A stretch of DNA of 25,646 nucleotides from JAPLKX01 sp035530195 (GCA_035530195.1 DATKVG010000021.1:1-25646), one strand, 5' to 3'. Positions 7,995 to 15,418 are shown, counted from the stretch's first letter. Notes: generated by a model not told the origin, from the sequence alone. Translations and numbers: made by a program.

Positions 7995-9109
7995 CCGGCA
8001 ACACCCTGACCGTTGGCGCACTCATTGCGGCGATGGACCAGTGGGCGCCCCCCGCGCTCGCGTTCGACTGGGACCGGCCCGGGCTTGCAATCGGCCAGCC
8101 CGACTGGCCGGTGCGCCGCGTGCTCGCCGCGTTGACCGTCGGGCCGGAAACGGCCGAAGCCGCCGCGTTGGCCGGCGCGGAGATGATCGTCTCCCACCAT
8201 CCGCTGATCTACGAACCCTTGCACGCCTTGCGGACGGATCACCCGCACACCGCCATGTGTTTGATGCTCGCGGAGAAGAAAATCGCCTGTTTTTCCGCCC
8301 ACACAAACCTGGACGTCGCGCCGGGCGGCGTCAACGACACCCTCGCCGGCCTGCTCGGCATAATCGAGAGGTCGCCGCTGATGACCGCGCCGCAGGCGGG
8401 CCACGCGAAGCTGGTCACCTTCGTGCCCGAGAGCCATCTGGCCGCCGTGCGCGAGGCGGTTTGCAACGCGGGCGCGGGCAGTATCGGCGCGTACACGCAC
8501 TGCACGTTCAGCGCGGCCGGGATCGGCACCTTCTTGCCCGGGGAAGGCGCCGAACCCTTCTCGGGCAGCCGGGGCATACTCAACCAAGAGCCGGAGCGCC
8601 GGTTCGAGACGCTCGTTCCCATCGCGCGCCTCGGGCAGGTCGTCGAGGCGCTGCGAAAGGCACACCCCTACGAGGAACCAGCCTACGACGTTGTCGAACT
8701 CAAGTTCCACGGCCCGCACGCCGGCCTCGGGGTGAAAGGGCGGCTCGAGGCCCCAACCACGCTGCGGGCATTTGCCGATCACGTGGCGAAGGTGCTGAGC
8801 GTGAGTTTCGTGCGGGTTCTCGGGGATATGTCAGCGTGCATCGAGCGGGTTGGGGCCATGGGCGGGTCCGGGGGGAGCCATGTGCACGAGATCCCCGGCG
8901 ATCTGGACGTGTTTGTCTCCGGCGACGTGAACTATCACTCCGCGATGGCCGCGCGCCTGCGCGGGCTGGCCCTGATCGATGCCGGACACGACGGCACCGA
9001 AAAATGTATTGTGCCTGTGATTGCCCACTTCTTGAGAGAAAAGTTCCCGGGACTCGAAGTAACGGAGTTCGAAGAACCGGGCCTTTGGTGCCTGGCCGGG
9101 GCTTATTAA
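7991..9109 (+). CDS. Nif3-like dinuclear metal centre protein (DUF34/YbgI family), long form
   Basis: This 372-residue protein begins at ATG 7991, overlapping the stop of the MEMO1-like gene by four bases. It has the dinuclear metal ligands of the Nif3/YbgI family: His69-His70 (VSHHPLIY), His104 and Asp108 (SAHTNLD), and His333/Glu337 (GHDGTE). A PII/CutA-like domain of about 100 residues is inserted between the halves (LVTFVPESHLAAVREAV through KAHPYEEPAYDVVEL), as in the long form found in Gram-positives and others. GGSGGSHV precedes the C-terminal metal motif. The reaction is not established; a role as a metal-dependent hydrolase (GTP cyclohydrolase I-like type 2) is often written but poorly supported. 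Coding composition is G-rich compared with the following genes. Confidence 0.93.
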   Translation: MTGNTLTVGALIAAMDQWAPPALAFDWDRPGLAIGQPDWPVRRVLAALTVGPETAEAAALAGAEMIVSHHPLIYEPLHALRTDHPHTAMCLMLAEKKIACFSAHTNLDVAPGGVNDTLAGLLGIIERSPLMTAPQAGHAKLVTFVPESHLAAVREAVCNAGAGSIGAYTHCTFSAAGIGTFLPGEGAEPFSGSRGILNQEPERRFETLVPIARLGQVVEALRKAHPYEEPAYDVVELKFHGPHAGLGVKGRLEAPTTLRAFADHVAKVLSVSFVRVLGDMSACIERVGAMGGSGGSHVHEIPGDLDVFVSGDVNYHSAMAARLRGLALIDAGHDGTEKCIVPVIAHFLREKFPGLEVTEFEEPGLWCLAGAY

Positions 9110-9125
9110 TGACCCGCCACGCGTT

Positions 9126-9192
9126 AGAATCTTTGTTCGTGACATCTGTGCTGGCGTGTAGATGCCGGCTGAAGGTCACGAACAAAGATTCT
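9126..9192. repeat. Perfect 18-bp inverted repeat with 31-nt loop
   Basis: The left arm 9126-9143 (AGAATCTTTGTTCGTGAC) is the exact reverse complement of 9175-9192. The loop (9144-9174) contains a further possible pairing, GCTGGC with GCCGGC. No U-tract follows on either strand, so it is not an ordinary terminator. No flanking target-site duplication is obvious. It lies between the Nif3-like stop and the glgA start, and could be a non-autonomous mobile element, a structured leader or a protein-binding site. Confidence 0.85.
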
Positions 9193-9281
9193 GAATGCGG
9201 CTTCTTAGCCGCCTTACTTTGGTTAATGACAACCGACCGTGTCCGACCGCGTTCAGCCGGCCGGGCCTGCCGTGGTATCCG

Positions 9282-10745
9282 ATGAAGCCGTTGAAGATCC
9301 TTTATGTCTGCGTGGAACTCTCGCCCCACGCTACGATGGGCGGGCTCGGCGACGTGGCCAACGCATTGCCCCGCGTCTTGCAGGCACAGGGGCACGATGT
9401 CCGATTTGCCCTACCGTGTTACAAGAGCCTGCCCGCACACATGATCGGAGACCCGTATGGAATGGTTGTGGCTGACCTCGGCGCGAAGACCGCCTACGGC
9501 GCGTTAAGGATCTCAACCATTCCGGGGACCCAAATACCCCTCTACCTGATCGAGCACGACGGCTATTTCGGCCGCAAACAGTTGTATGGCGACGGCGTAC
9601 ACGAGTACGAAGACAACGCCGAGCGGTTTTGTTTTTTTAGTCTCGCCGTGCTGCACGGCGTCGCCCTGACTGGCTGGCGGCCCGACGTCGTGCATTGCAA
9701 CGACTGGCACACCGCCGCGATGCCCGCGTTTATCAAAACCCGCCTGGCCCACACCTTGGCCTGGCGCGCCATGCCCACCCTGTTCACCATCCACAACCTC
9801 GCCTACCAGGGGCGGTACAAGGCCAGGTACCTCCCGTTCACCGGCCTCAGCCCAACCCTGTTTACGCCCGACTGCCTCGAATTCTACGGAGACCTCAACC
9901 TGATGAAGGCCGGCATCGCGTTCGCCAGCCGCGTCAACACCGTCAGCCCAACCTACGCCAAGGAAATACAAACCCCGCAGTTCGGACAAGGGCTCGATGG
10001 CTTTCTCCGGACCCGCACAAAAAGCCTCAGCGGCATTCTCAACGGCGTGGACTATGACGCCTGGCACCCCGCTAAAGACAACTTTATCCCCGCCAATTAC
10101 GGGCATGACGACCTCTCCGGCAAAAAAACCTGTAAAAAATACCTCCAAAAAATGCTTGGCCTGCCCGTAAAAGACGTACCCCTTATCGGCATGGTGACCC
10201 GCCTGTACTGGCAAAAGGGCGTCGACCTGCTCATCCAAGCCCTCCCTAAACTGCTCAACATGGACCTCCAACTCATAATCCTCGGTACCGGAAACCCGTA
10301 TTTCGAGCAACCGCTGAAGGAGGCGGCCGCACTTCACGCCAACCGACTCAAAGCCATCCTCCAGTTCGACATCCGTCTTGCCCACCTGTTCGAGGCCGGC
10401 AGCGACTTCTTCTTGATGCCAAGCCATTTCGAACCCTGCGGGCTAAGCCAACTCTACAGTCTGGCATACGGCGCCGTGCCTATCGTCAGACGGACCGGCG
10501 GCCTCGCCGATAGTGTCTCGCACATCAGCAAAGCCAACTTGCGAAACGCAAGCGCCACCGGCATTGTGTTCAAAGAGGCCACGGCCGTAAGCCTGGTCGA
10601 CGCGGTACGCCACGCCTTACGCCTGTACGCCTCCCCGGAGACGCTTCGGGGGGTGCAGTTGGCGGGTATGGAGTCGGATTTCTCCTGGTACAACGCCGCC
10701 GACGCCTACACACACCTGTACCGCCAGGCAATGGCCCGCCCATGA
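9282..10745 (+). CDS. glgA: Glycogen (starch) synthase, GT5 family
   Basis: This 487-residue enzyme should add glucose from a nucleotide sugar (classically ADP-glucose) to the non-reducing end of alpha-1,4-glucan in the cytoplasm. Diagnostic blocks are the N-terminal GGLGDVANALP, DVVHCNDWHTA, PTLFTIHNLAYQG, VNTVSPTYAKEI, SGILNGVDYDAW, the nucleotide-sugar site SHFEPCGLSQLYSLAYGAVP and VRRTGGLADSV. The usual KTGGL donor-binding block reads TMGGL, so the conserved lysine is replaced. Start ATG 9282 places the first beta-strand KILYVCVELSP correctly; reading further upstream would run back into the inverted-repeat region. The ribosome site is weak. The first 400 bases have balanced composition, then the gene turns strongly C-rich. 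Its stop overlaps the tsaE start by ATGA. Confidence 0.95.
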   Translation: MKPLKILYVCVELSPHATMGGLGDVANALPRVLQAQGHDVRFALPCYKSLPAHMIGDPYGMVVADLGAKTAYGALRISTIPGTQIPLYLIEHDGYFGRKQLYGDGVHEYEDNAERFCFFSLAVLHGVALTGWRPDVVHCNDWHTAAMPAFIKTRLAHTLAWRAMPTLFTIHNLAYQGRYKARYLPFTGLSPTLFTPDCLEFYGDLNLMKAGIAFASRVNTVSPTYAKEIQTPQFGQGLDGFLRTRTKSLSGILNGVDYDAWHPAKDNFIPANYGHDDLSGKKTCKKYLQKMLGLPVKDVPLIGMVTRLYWQKGVDLLIQALPKLLNMDLQLIILGTGNPYFEQPLKEAAALHANRLKAILQFDIRLAHLFEAGSDFFLMPSHFEPCGLSQLYSLAYGAVPIVRRTGGLADSVSHISKANLRNASATGIVFKEATAVSLVDAVRHALRLYASPETLRGVQLAGMESDFSWYNAADAYTHLYRQAMARP

Positions 10746-11221
10746 TCGACCAGCGCGTCCTGATCGAGACCCAATCCGAAAAGGAAACTGAGCGGCTCGG
10801 TCATGGGCTGGCCCAACTGCTCCCGCGGGGCGCGGTCGTCGCGTTGCGGGGCGAGCTGGCCGCCGGAAAGACGTGCCTTGTGCGCGGGATGGCATCCGTT
10901 TTTGCCCCCGGCGAACTGGTTACAAGCCCAACATTTACGCTGGTCAACGAGTACGGCGCCGCCATGAAGTTCTACCATATGGACCTTTACCGCCTGACGG
11001 ACATCCGGGAAATCGCCGACCTCGGCTATGAGGAACTGTTCGACCCCGACGGCGTCTGTGCCATCGAATGGGCCGACCGCGCCGAGAACCTCCTCCCTCA
11101 ACGGCGGGTGGACGTCACACTCGAGCATCGCGGCGAAGACCACCGACGCATCACCGTCGCCAATTTCGGCGTCCTGCCGGAGGGGTGGGTGGACTTCTTA
11201 ACGCGGTTACCGCGTTCCTGA
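10742..11221 (+). CDS. tsaE: tRNA N6-threonylcarbamoyladenosine biosynthesis ATPase TsaE
   Basis: This 159-residue P-loop ATPase is of the TsaE (YjeE) family, which works with TsaD and TsaB to make t6A at position 37 of ANN-decoding tRNAs. Walker A is GELAAGKT (residues 37-44). TSPTFTLVNEY, FYHMDLYRL, the GYEELFD region and IEWADR are all canonical. Length is normal. The start is fixed by the ATGA overlap with glgA, which implies translational coupling. The pairing of a housekeeping tRNA-modification gene with glycogen synthase is not functionally obvious. No tsaB or tsaD is in the window. Confidence 0.95.
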   Translation: MIDQRVLIETQSEKETERLGHGLAQLLPRGAVVALRGELAAGKTCLVRGMASVFAPGELVTSPTFTLVNEYGAAMKFYHMDLYRLTDIREIADLGYEELFDPDGVCAIEWADRAENLLPQRRVDVTLEHRGEDHRRITVANFGVLPEGWVDFLTRLPRS

Positions 11222-11294
11222 ATCGGCAGAAAAACCACAATCCCATCGCACCCGGCGGAATATCCTGTTCCTCCCACGCCATGATGTCCAAAAA

Positions 11295-11331
11295 TGTACA
11301 CAAGAAGTGCGCATATTTGCAGTTTTGTACA
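11295..11331. promoter_or_regulatory. Paired TGTACA sites, candidate enhancer (UAS) for the sigma-54 promoter
   Basis: TGTACA occurs at 11295-11300 and again at 11326-11331, both followed by C. Centre-to-centre distance is 31 bp, close to three helical turns. They lie roughly 105 and 136 bases upstream of the predicted transcription start, the usual distance for enhancer-binding protein dimers. The identity of the binding protein is unknown. Confidence 0.45.
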
Positions 11332-11406
11332 CTAATTATACCCACCACAAACCCATCCAAACTCCCAAACCTTTACCATATAAGCACTTTGTTAACTTTT
11401 TCCAAA

Positions 11407-11423
11407 TTGGCACAACAGTTGCT
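11407..11423 (+). promoter_or_regulatory. Sigma-54 (-24/-12) promoter
   Basis: TTGGCAC followed by five bases and TTGCT matches the sigma-54 consensus TGGCAC-N5-TTGCW exactly. The invariant GG (11409-11410) and GC (11421-11422) have the required spacing. Transcription would begin near 11434 and run to the terminator at 11657-11690. Confidence 0.75.
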
Positions 11424-11433
11424 GTTCCCACAC

Positions 11434-11690
11434 AGACAAACCCTACTACCAAGTCTAGCGGAAGAAAGAACAACAATGAGAGGATCCATCACAACGAAGT
11501 CGCGAATCAGGATGTGGTATTTATCCACATTGGGGGGCCATCGGGTGGCTTTCATGCGACAACGGCCAATTGTTTCGGTGGGAGGTATGATGTTTTACGA
11601 GACGCGCTGGGTGCTCGACGCTGCGTAGCGGTCAGGCCTAGCAGTATCCTTGGGGCGGCGCACAAGGCAATCTTGTGCGCCATTTTCTAT
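11434..11690 (+). ncRNA. Candidate small RNA transcribed from the sigma-54 promoter
   Basis: The interval is defined by the predicted start 12 bases after the -12 element and by the intrinsic terminator. Its length is about 250 nt. No convincing coding sequence lies inside it: the only ATG-started ORF longer than 40 codons has atypical codon use and a poor ribosome site. A regulatory RNA or an mRNA for an unusual 50-residue peptide are both possible. The call is inference from the bordering signals. Confidence 0.4.
11657..11690 (+). terminator. Rho-independent terminator
   Basis: GGCGCACAAG (11657-11666), a 5-base loop (GCAAT) and CTTGTGCGCC (11672-11681) form a perfect 10-bp stem, followed by ATTTTCTAT. 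On the minus strand no T-run follows, so it works in the plus direction. It ends the sigma-54 unit, since no annotated gene lies directly upstream. Confidence 0.75.
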
Positions 11691-11726
11691 CAAGCCTTAT
11701 ATCCTATCGGGTTTTTCGGCCTATAG

Positions 11727-11753
11727 GTCCGATCCGTCCGATCCGTCCTATCT
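11727..11753. repeat. Three tandem nonamers of the form GTCCNNNNN
   Basis: GTCCGATCC occurs twice in a row, followed by GTCCTATCT. A similar period-9 GTCC array lies at 15323-15349. These may be copies of a simple intergenic repeat family in this genome. Confidence 0.6.
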
Positions 11754-11843
11754 TCCTCGGCGAAACTTTCCGCCTTTCCTTGGGGATCGACATCTTGACG
11801 CCGATAAGGTATGCTGAACCGGGGAAGGGGGAAAGGCGAGCCT

Positions 11844-12713
11844 ATGAGCTGGATGATTTCCCGAACCGCGGTCCTTCTCGTTGCCGCTCTCGCGCAGAAT
11901 GGCGGACCTGACGCTCAAATCTTCTACCAGGCCCACCGCGGCGGCCTCAAAGAAGTGCCCGAAAACACGCTCGCCGCGTTCCGCCATGCATGGGCGTGCC
12001 CCGGCGCCGTTCCCGAAGTCGATATCCAAACCACTAGCGACGGCGCCTACGTCTGCCTTCACGACGACACCCCGGGAAGAACCACCAATGCGCCACCCAA
12101 CCTCAAACACCGCAAAATCTCAAGCATCGATTCAAAAACTATCCGGCAGTGGGACGCTGGAGCCTGGTTTGACCCAAAGTTCGCCGGCGAAAAAGTCCCG
12201 TTCCTCACCGAGGTCATGGAAGAGATGAAGGGCCGCCCCGAACGCCAAATCTATCTCGACGCAAAAGGCATTGATCCCGATGCCCTCGCCGCCCTCATCA
12301 TCGAATGCGGCTTGAACAACCAGGTCATCTTCACACACGAAGACCCCCAACTCGGCGCGCAATTCAAAGAAAAAGTCCCCAACGCAGGCTCCATGACGTG
12401 GCTCAGCGGGCCCGCTACCCTCATCAAGTCAAGGTTTCAAAAACTCGCCGACCAGAAGTTTTACGGCCTCACCCAGTTACAACTCCACCTCAAAACCACT
12501 CGTACAAAACCCAACATCGTCTACTGCCTGGATGAGGCCTTCATTCGCGACGCCGTACAACAGGCAACCCAAGCCGGAGTCCAACTCCAGTTAAGACCCT
12601 TTGAATTCAACCCCGAAGCACTGCGCAAACTCATCGCCGCCGGCGTCCGATGGTTCGTCACCGACGAACCTCAAAAGTTCAGCCAGGCCCTCGCACAAGC
12701 CGCAAAACCCTAG
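11844..12713 (+). CDS. Exported glycerophosphodiester phosphodiesterase (GDPD family)
   Basis: This 289-residue enzyme should split glycerophosphodiesters to sn-glycerol 3-phosphate and an alcohol. The N-terminus (MISRTAVLLVAALAQNG) looks like a short signal peptide. The TIM-barrel active-site set is present: His31-Arg (AHRGG), PENTLAAF, Glu58-x-Asp60 (PEVDIQ) and His73 (LHDDTPG). KVPFLTEVMEEMKG and IYLDAKG follow as in the family, and VRWFVTDEP closes the barrel. I start at ATG 11844, which has AAAGG about 9 bases upstream; ATG 11811 and ATG 11853 are alternatives. The coding strand is C-rich and G-poor. It is convergent with the 49-residue ORF and tspO. Confidence 0.88.
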   Translation: MSWMISRTAVLLVAALAQNGGPDAQIFYQAHRGGLKEVPENTLAAFRHAWACPGAVPEVDIQTTSDGAYVCLHDDTPGRTTNAPPNLKHRKISSIDSKTIRQWDAGAWFDPKFAGEKVPFLTEVMEEMKGRPERQIYLDAKGIDPDALAALIIECGLNNQVIFTHEDPQLGAQFKEKVPNAGSMTWLSGPATLIKSRFQKLADQKFYGLTQLQLHLKTTRTKPNIVYCLDEAFIRDAVQQATQAGVQLQLRPFEFNPEALRKLIAAGVRWFVTDEPQKFSQALAQAAKP

Positions 12714-12785
12714 CCCCGGTTCCAACACCTTGCTCGAGGCCGGTTTTAGACACCGCCCCCCGGCCAGGTTCCGCTCTTGTCCCGG

Positions 12786-12935
12786 CTACTTCTGCTTATC
12801 CTCTACACCAGGCAGGATTATGCCCAAAAGCGAGGCTAACGCCGTTAATATCGACACCACGGCTGCGATGATGTCCGTCGTAGCTGCCTGCGCCCGGCTC
12901 AGATTGACCCGCGAAATCGTTCTAACGTGCTTCAT
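12786..12935 (-). CDS. Hypothetical 49-residue protein with one hydrophobic helix
   Basis: Reading the minus strand from ATG 12935 to TAG 12786 gives a 49-residue peptide beginning MKHVRTISRVNLSRAQAATT. A hydrophobic helix follows (IIAAVVSILTALASLLGIIL) and the end is charged (PGVEDKQK). The basic N-terminus, hydrophobic core and acidic tail are what a small inner-membrane protein looks like. A GGGGA lies about 11 bases upstream of the ATG, rather far. It follows tspO on the same strand after about 120 bases. I recognise no family. Confidence 0.5.
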   Translation of the reverse strand: MKHVRTISRVNLSRAQAATTDIIAAVVSILTALASLLGIILPGVEDKQK

Positions 12936-13057
12936 AGAAGGCAAAATCCCCTTTGGCCTTTCCGGCCCCGGCCGTCAAGACCGGCTTGTGGCTGCTCCAA
13001 ATTCCAGCAACTCCAGTATACCAATCCGTCCGGACACTGTAAAGTTCCCCTGCGCGC

Positions 13058-13546
13058 CTATCCCGCGTTCAACCGCCAAATCGCAACGTTCAATGCCGTC
13101 GCAAAACCCGTCCAACACAAATAGGGAACCAGCAGCAACCCCGCCAGACGGCTCACCCGCCAGAACACCGCCACATTCACCGCGATCACCGCCAGCAGCA
13201 ACGCCACGTCCACCAGGGCCAACTCCGGCCGGCGCAACCCAAAAAACAGTATCGACCACAACGCATTCAGCACAAGTTGCACCACAAACACCGTCAGCGC
13301 CGGCCAAACTACAGCCCGGTCCCGACGAAGCCAAACCAACCACCCAGATAAGGCTATCAGAACGTACAGAACCGTCCACGCCGGACCAAATACCCACGGC
13401 GGCGGCGTCCACTCCGGTTTCACAAGACCCCCATACCATCCCGACGTCCCGTCAAACGAGAACAAGCTGCCCAAGACCGCCGCGACCGCAACAAGCAAGA
13501 AGGCCCCTGCCAAACCCCCAATATCACCCCATCGGCTGCGTTTCAT
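13058..13546 (-). CDS. tspO: TspO/MBR family tryptophan-rich membrane protein
   Basis: This 162-residue protein has five predicted membrane helices and the hallmarks of TspO: WYGGLVKPEWTPPPWVFGPA, then TVLYVLIALSGWLVW, QLVLNALWSILFFGLRRPEL, and the C-terminal PYLCWTGFATALNVAIWRLN. TspO proteins bind porphyrins and sterol-like ligands in the membrane and are tied to tetrapyrrole and stress responses; the exact role here is unknown. The length is normal. Its start lies 48 bases after the end of the fused spermidine-synthase-like gene on the same strand, so co-transcription is likely. The ribosome site is weak (GATCGGGT). Confidence 0.93.
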   Translation of the reverse strand: MKRSRWGDIGGLAGAFLLVAVAAVLGSLFSFDGTSGWYGGLVKPEWTPPPWVFGPAWTVLYVLIALSGWLVWLRRDRAVVWPALTVFVVQLVLNALWSILFFGLRRPELALVDVALLLAVIAVNVAVFWRVSRLAGLLLVPYLCWTGFATALNVAIWRLNAG

Positions 13547-13594
13547 ACCCGATCAAACACATAACCGCCGCCCTATCTTCCCCCTTCGCGGCCC

Positions 13595-15208
13595 TCACCG
13601 GCCTCGCGATCGCGAAGCGCTGATGTCGACCGGGGCGTAGTTGTCGGTGTATATGGGGGCGAGAGCTCCGCGGTTCTGGATGCCGGAGAACTGTCCGAGG
13701 CGTTGACTCAGTCCCGGGGCGTGGATGAACACGGCGGCCTGCAACCCGGCGGCGAGTCCCTGCAGTTCCGGGGCGCTCAGCGGATGGCGCAGCCAGGGGT
13801 CTTGGGGCCAGCCGTAGCCGTCGCGGGTGCCGTTGGGTTGCAGATCCCCCGGGTCGATCTTCTGCGCTACGAAAACGGTGTTGATGCTCGACGCGGCCTG
13901 GAACGCGTATACGGCCTGGAAAACGGTCAAGAGCGTGGCGTGCAAGGATCGCACAATGGAATCGAAGTCGCCGCCGTACACGCCCATCACGTTATAGGCC
14001 AGGGCGCCGCCGTTCTCGAGCCGCCGCCAAGCCAGCTCGAAGAACTCCTGCGTGGCCAACTGGTAGGGAATGTACGCCCCGGAGGGACCGCATGCATACG
14101 CGTCCACGATGATCGCACCGTAACGCGCCGCCGACCGCTGCAAAAACACGCGCCCGTCGGACACGGCCACGCGCAGCCGCCCGTCTTCGGGCAACGCGAA
14201 GTAACGCCGGGCCACGTCAACGACTTCCGGGTCGATCTCGGCCACGTTGACGAAGACATGCGGATAGTCGCGGTGAAAGACCTTGGGTCCCGTACCGCCG
14301 CCGAGGCCGATGAACAGCACGCTCGTGGTGGTCGGATTAAGCACAATAGGCACGTGGAAAAATTCGGTGTATTCGAATCCGCCGTCATACGGGGCGCGGA
14401 GCGACATCTGGCTCTGGACCGCGCTGTCGAAGCGAAGCAGGCGTATGCCGGCGGTGTCTTCAACCAGGATATGGTGGTACGCGCTGTAGCGGTCGAGAAG
14501 TATTCCCGCGTCCGCCGGCGTCGCCAGAAGACACAGGCATGCCACCGCCGCCGCAAATCGGGTGCGCCCCGACAGCACCCACGTGACGGCGCCGATCAGA
14601 ATAAGCAATGTCGAGGCGCCCTGAAGCGACTCGCGCACGCCCACGTGCGGCAACAACACGTGTACGGTCAACAGCACGCCCAGCACGCTGCCTACGGTCG
14701 ACAGAGACGAAATGGTGCCCGCGGACACGCCCAGCTTGCCCGTAATTTCGGCCCGGAGCCGTATCGCTTGCGGCAACACCGTGCCCAGGGCGAGGATCGG
14801 AGCAAAGAAGACGACAAACGCCGCAAAATAAGGGTGCAGAGACACGGCGTAGTTCGACTCGATCAGCGCGGTGCAGAAACGCACGCACAGTGGTTCCACG
14901 ATTGTCCCGAAGGCGCCCGCAACGATCAACGCCCCGGCGATCGGTTTCAGGGTGCCGACCGCATCCGCCAGCCGGCCGCCAAGCGCGTATCCCGCGCTGA
15001 GCCCGATCAAAAGCACCGAGATCACGGAGCCCCACACATCCAACGCACTGCCGAAATACCGCGCAAGTATGCGGACTGCCAGGAACTCGTCCAGCATGAC
15101 CGCCGCTCCGGAAGCCAGAACGCAAACCAGCAACAGCACCCGCGGCAGCCGCCCGGAAGCTCGAGAGGCGCTCATGCGCGTCATATCCGCCTGCATGTCA
15201 GGTTCCAT
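13595..15208 (-). CDS. Fused membrane (MFS-like)/spermidine synthase-like protein
   Basis: This protein has 537 residues from ATG 15208; ATGs at 15196, 15184 and 15175 are alternatives. The first 250 residues form about seven membrane helices (LLLVCVLASGAAVMLDEFLA, SVISVLLIGLSAGYALGG, YFAAFVVFFAPILALGTVLP). The rest is a class I methyltransferase-like aminopropyltransferase domain with GLGGGTGPK from residue 301, AEIDPEVVDVARRYF, VAVSDGRVFLQ and IIVDAY. Proteins of this architecture are commonly annotated as fused MFS/spermidine synthase. True polyamine synthesis is not shown by sequence, because the catalytic region after IIVDAY differs from classical SpeE. The leader upstream holds several simple repeats. 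It runs opposite to cysK from a shared 274-base intergenic region. Confidence 0.85.
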   Translation of the reverse strand: MEPDMQADMTRMSASRASGRLPRVLLLVCVLASGAAVMLDEFLAVRILARYFGSALDVWGSVISVLLIGLSAGYALGGRLADAVGTLKPIAGALIVAGAFGTIVEPLCVRFCTALIESNYAVSLHPYFAAFVVFFAPILALGTVLPQAIRLRAEITGKLGVSAGTISSLSTVGSVLGVLLTVHVLLPHVGVRESLQGASTLLILIGAVTWVLSGRTRFAAAVACLCLLATPADAGILLDRYSAYHHILVEDTAGIRLLRFDSAVQSQMSLRAPYDGGFEYTEFFHVPIVLNPTTTSVLFIGLGGGTGPKVFHRDYPHVFVNVAEIDPEVVDVARRYFALPEDGRLRVAVSDGRVFLQRSAARYGAIIVDAYACGPSGAYIPYQLATQEFFELAWRRLENGGALAYNVMGVYGGDFDSIVRSLHATLLTVFQAVYAFQAASSINTVFVAQKIDPGDLQPNGTRDGYGWPQDPWLRHPLSAPELQGLAAGLQAAVFIHAPGLSQRLGQFSGIQNRGALAPIYTDNYAPVDISASRSRGR

Positions 15209-15270
15209 TGTCGGGTCTCGAGTGTCTCGTGTCACGGTGATCGTCGAGATTATACCACCCAGCCTGAAAA

Positions 15271-15418
15271 CCCAATTGTCCCAATTATCCTGGCGGTTGC
15301 CTTCAACAAATTTACGGCCGCTGTCCACCATGTCCACTACGTCCACCACATGCCCGAGCGTTCTCAACCACTTCCCGGGCAGTCCAATCCACAATCGTCA
15401 ATCAGCAATCGGCAATTC
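15271..15418. repeat. Cluster of simple repeats: a decamer pair, three GTCC nonamers, five heptamers
   Basis: Positions 15271-15290 read CCCAATTGTC then CCAATTATCC. Positions 15323-15349 hold GTCCACCAT, GTCCACTAC and GTCCACCAC. Positions 15384-15418 hold five consecutive heptamers of the form NCAATNN (CCAATCC, ACAATCG, TCAATCA, GCAATCG, GCAATTC). They resemble the short tandem repeats of cyanobacterial and planctomycete intergenic regions. All lie between the divergent fused spermidine-synthase-like gene and cysK. Confidence 0.7.

Larger units (their letters stand above)
11222..11843 (+). other. Gene-poor gap with a sigma-54 transcription unit and nonamer repeats
   Basis: About 600 bases separate tsaE from the next gene. 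The part from about 11285 to 11475 is clearly more AT-rich than its surroundings. It holds two TGTACAC sites, a sigma-54 promoter, a possible 50-codon ORF (11476-11628), an intrinsic terminator and three nonamers. The ORF (starts MRGSITTKSRIRMWYL) uses codons unlike the neighbouring genes, with AGA, GGA and TTA present, and has only a distant GGAAG as ribosome site. I therefore do not call it a gene. Confidence 0.6.

Noticed and set aside
11476..11628. 50-codon ORF within the sigma-54 unit
   Set aside because: Codon use (AGA, GGA, TTA) is unlike the neighbours, the ribosome site is distant, and the peptide has no recognisable pattern. Kept only as a possibility.
11609..11650. Resemblance of GTAGCGGTCAGG to bacterial SRP RNA
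   Set aside because: The essential GGAAGGAAGC apical loop is missing downstream, so the match is probably chance.
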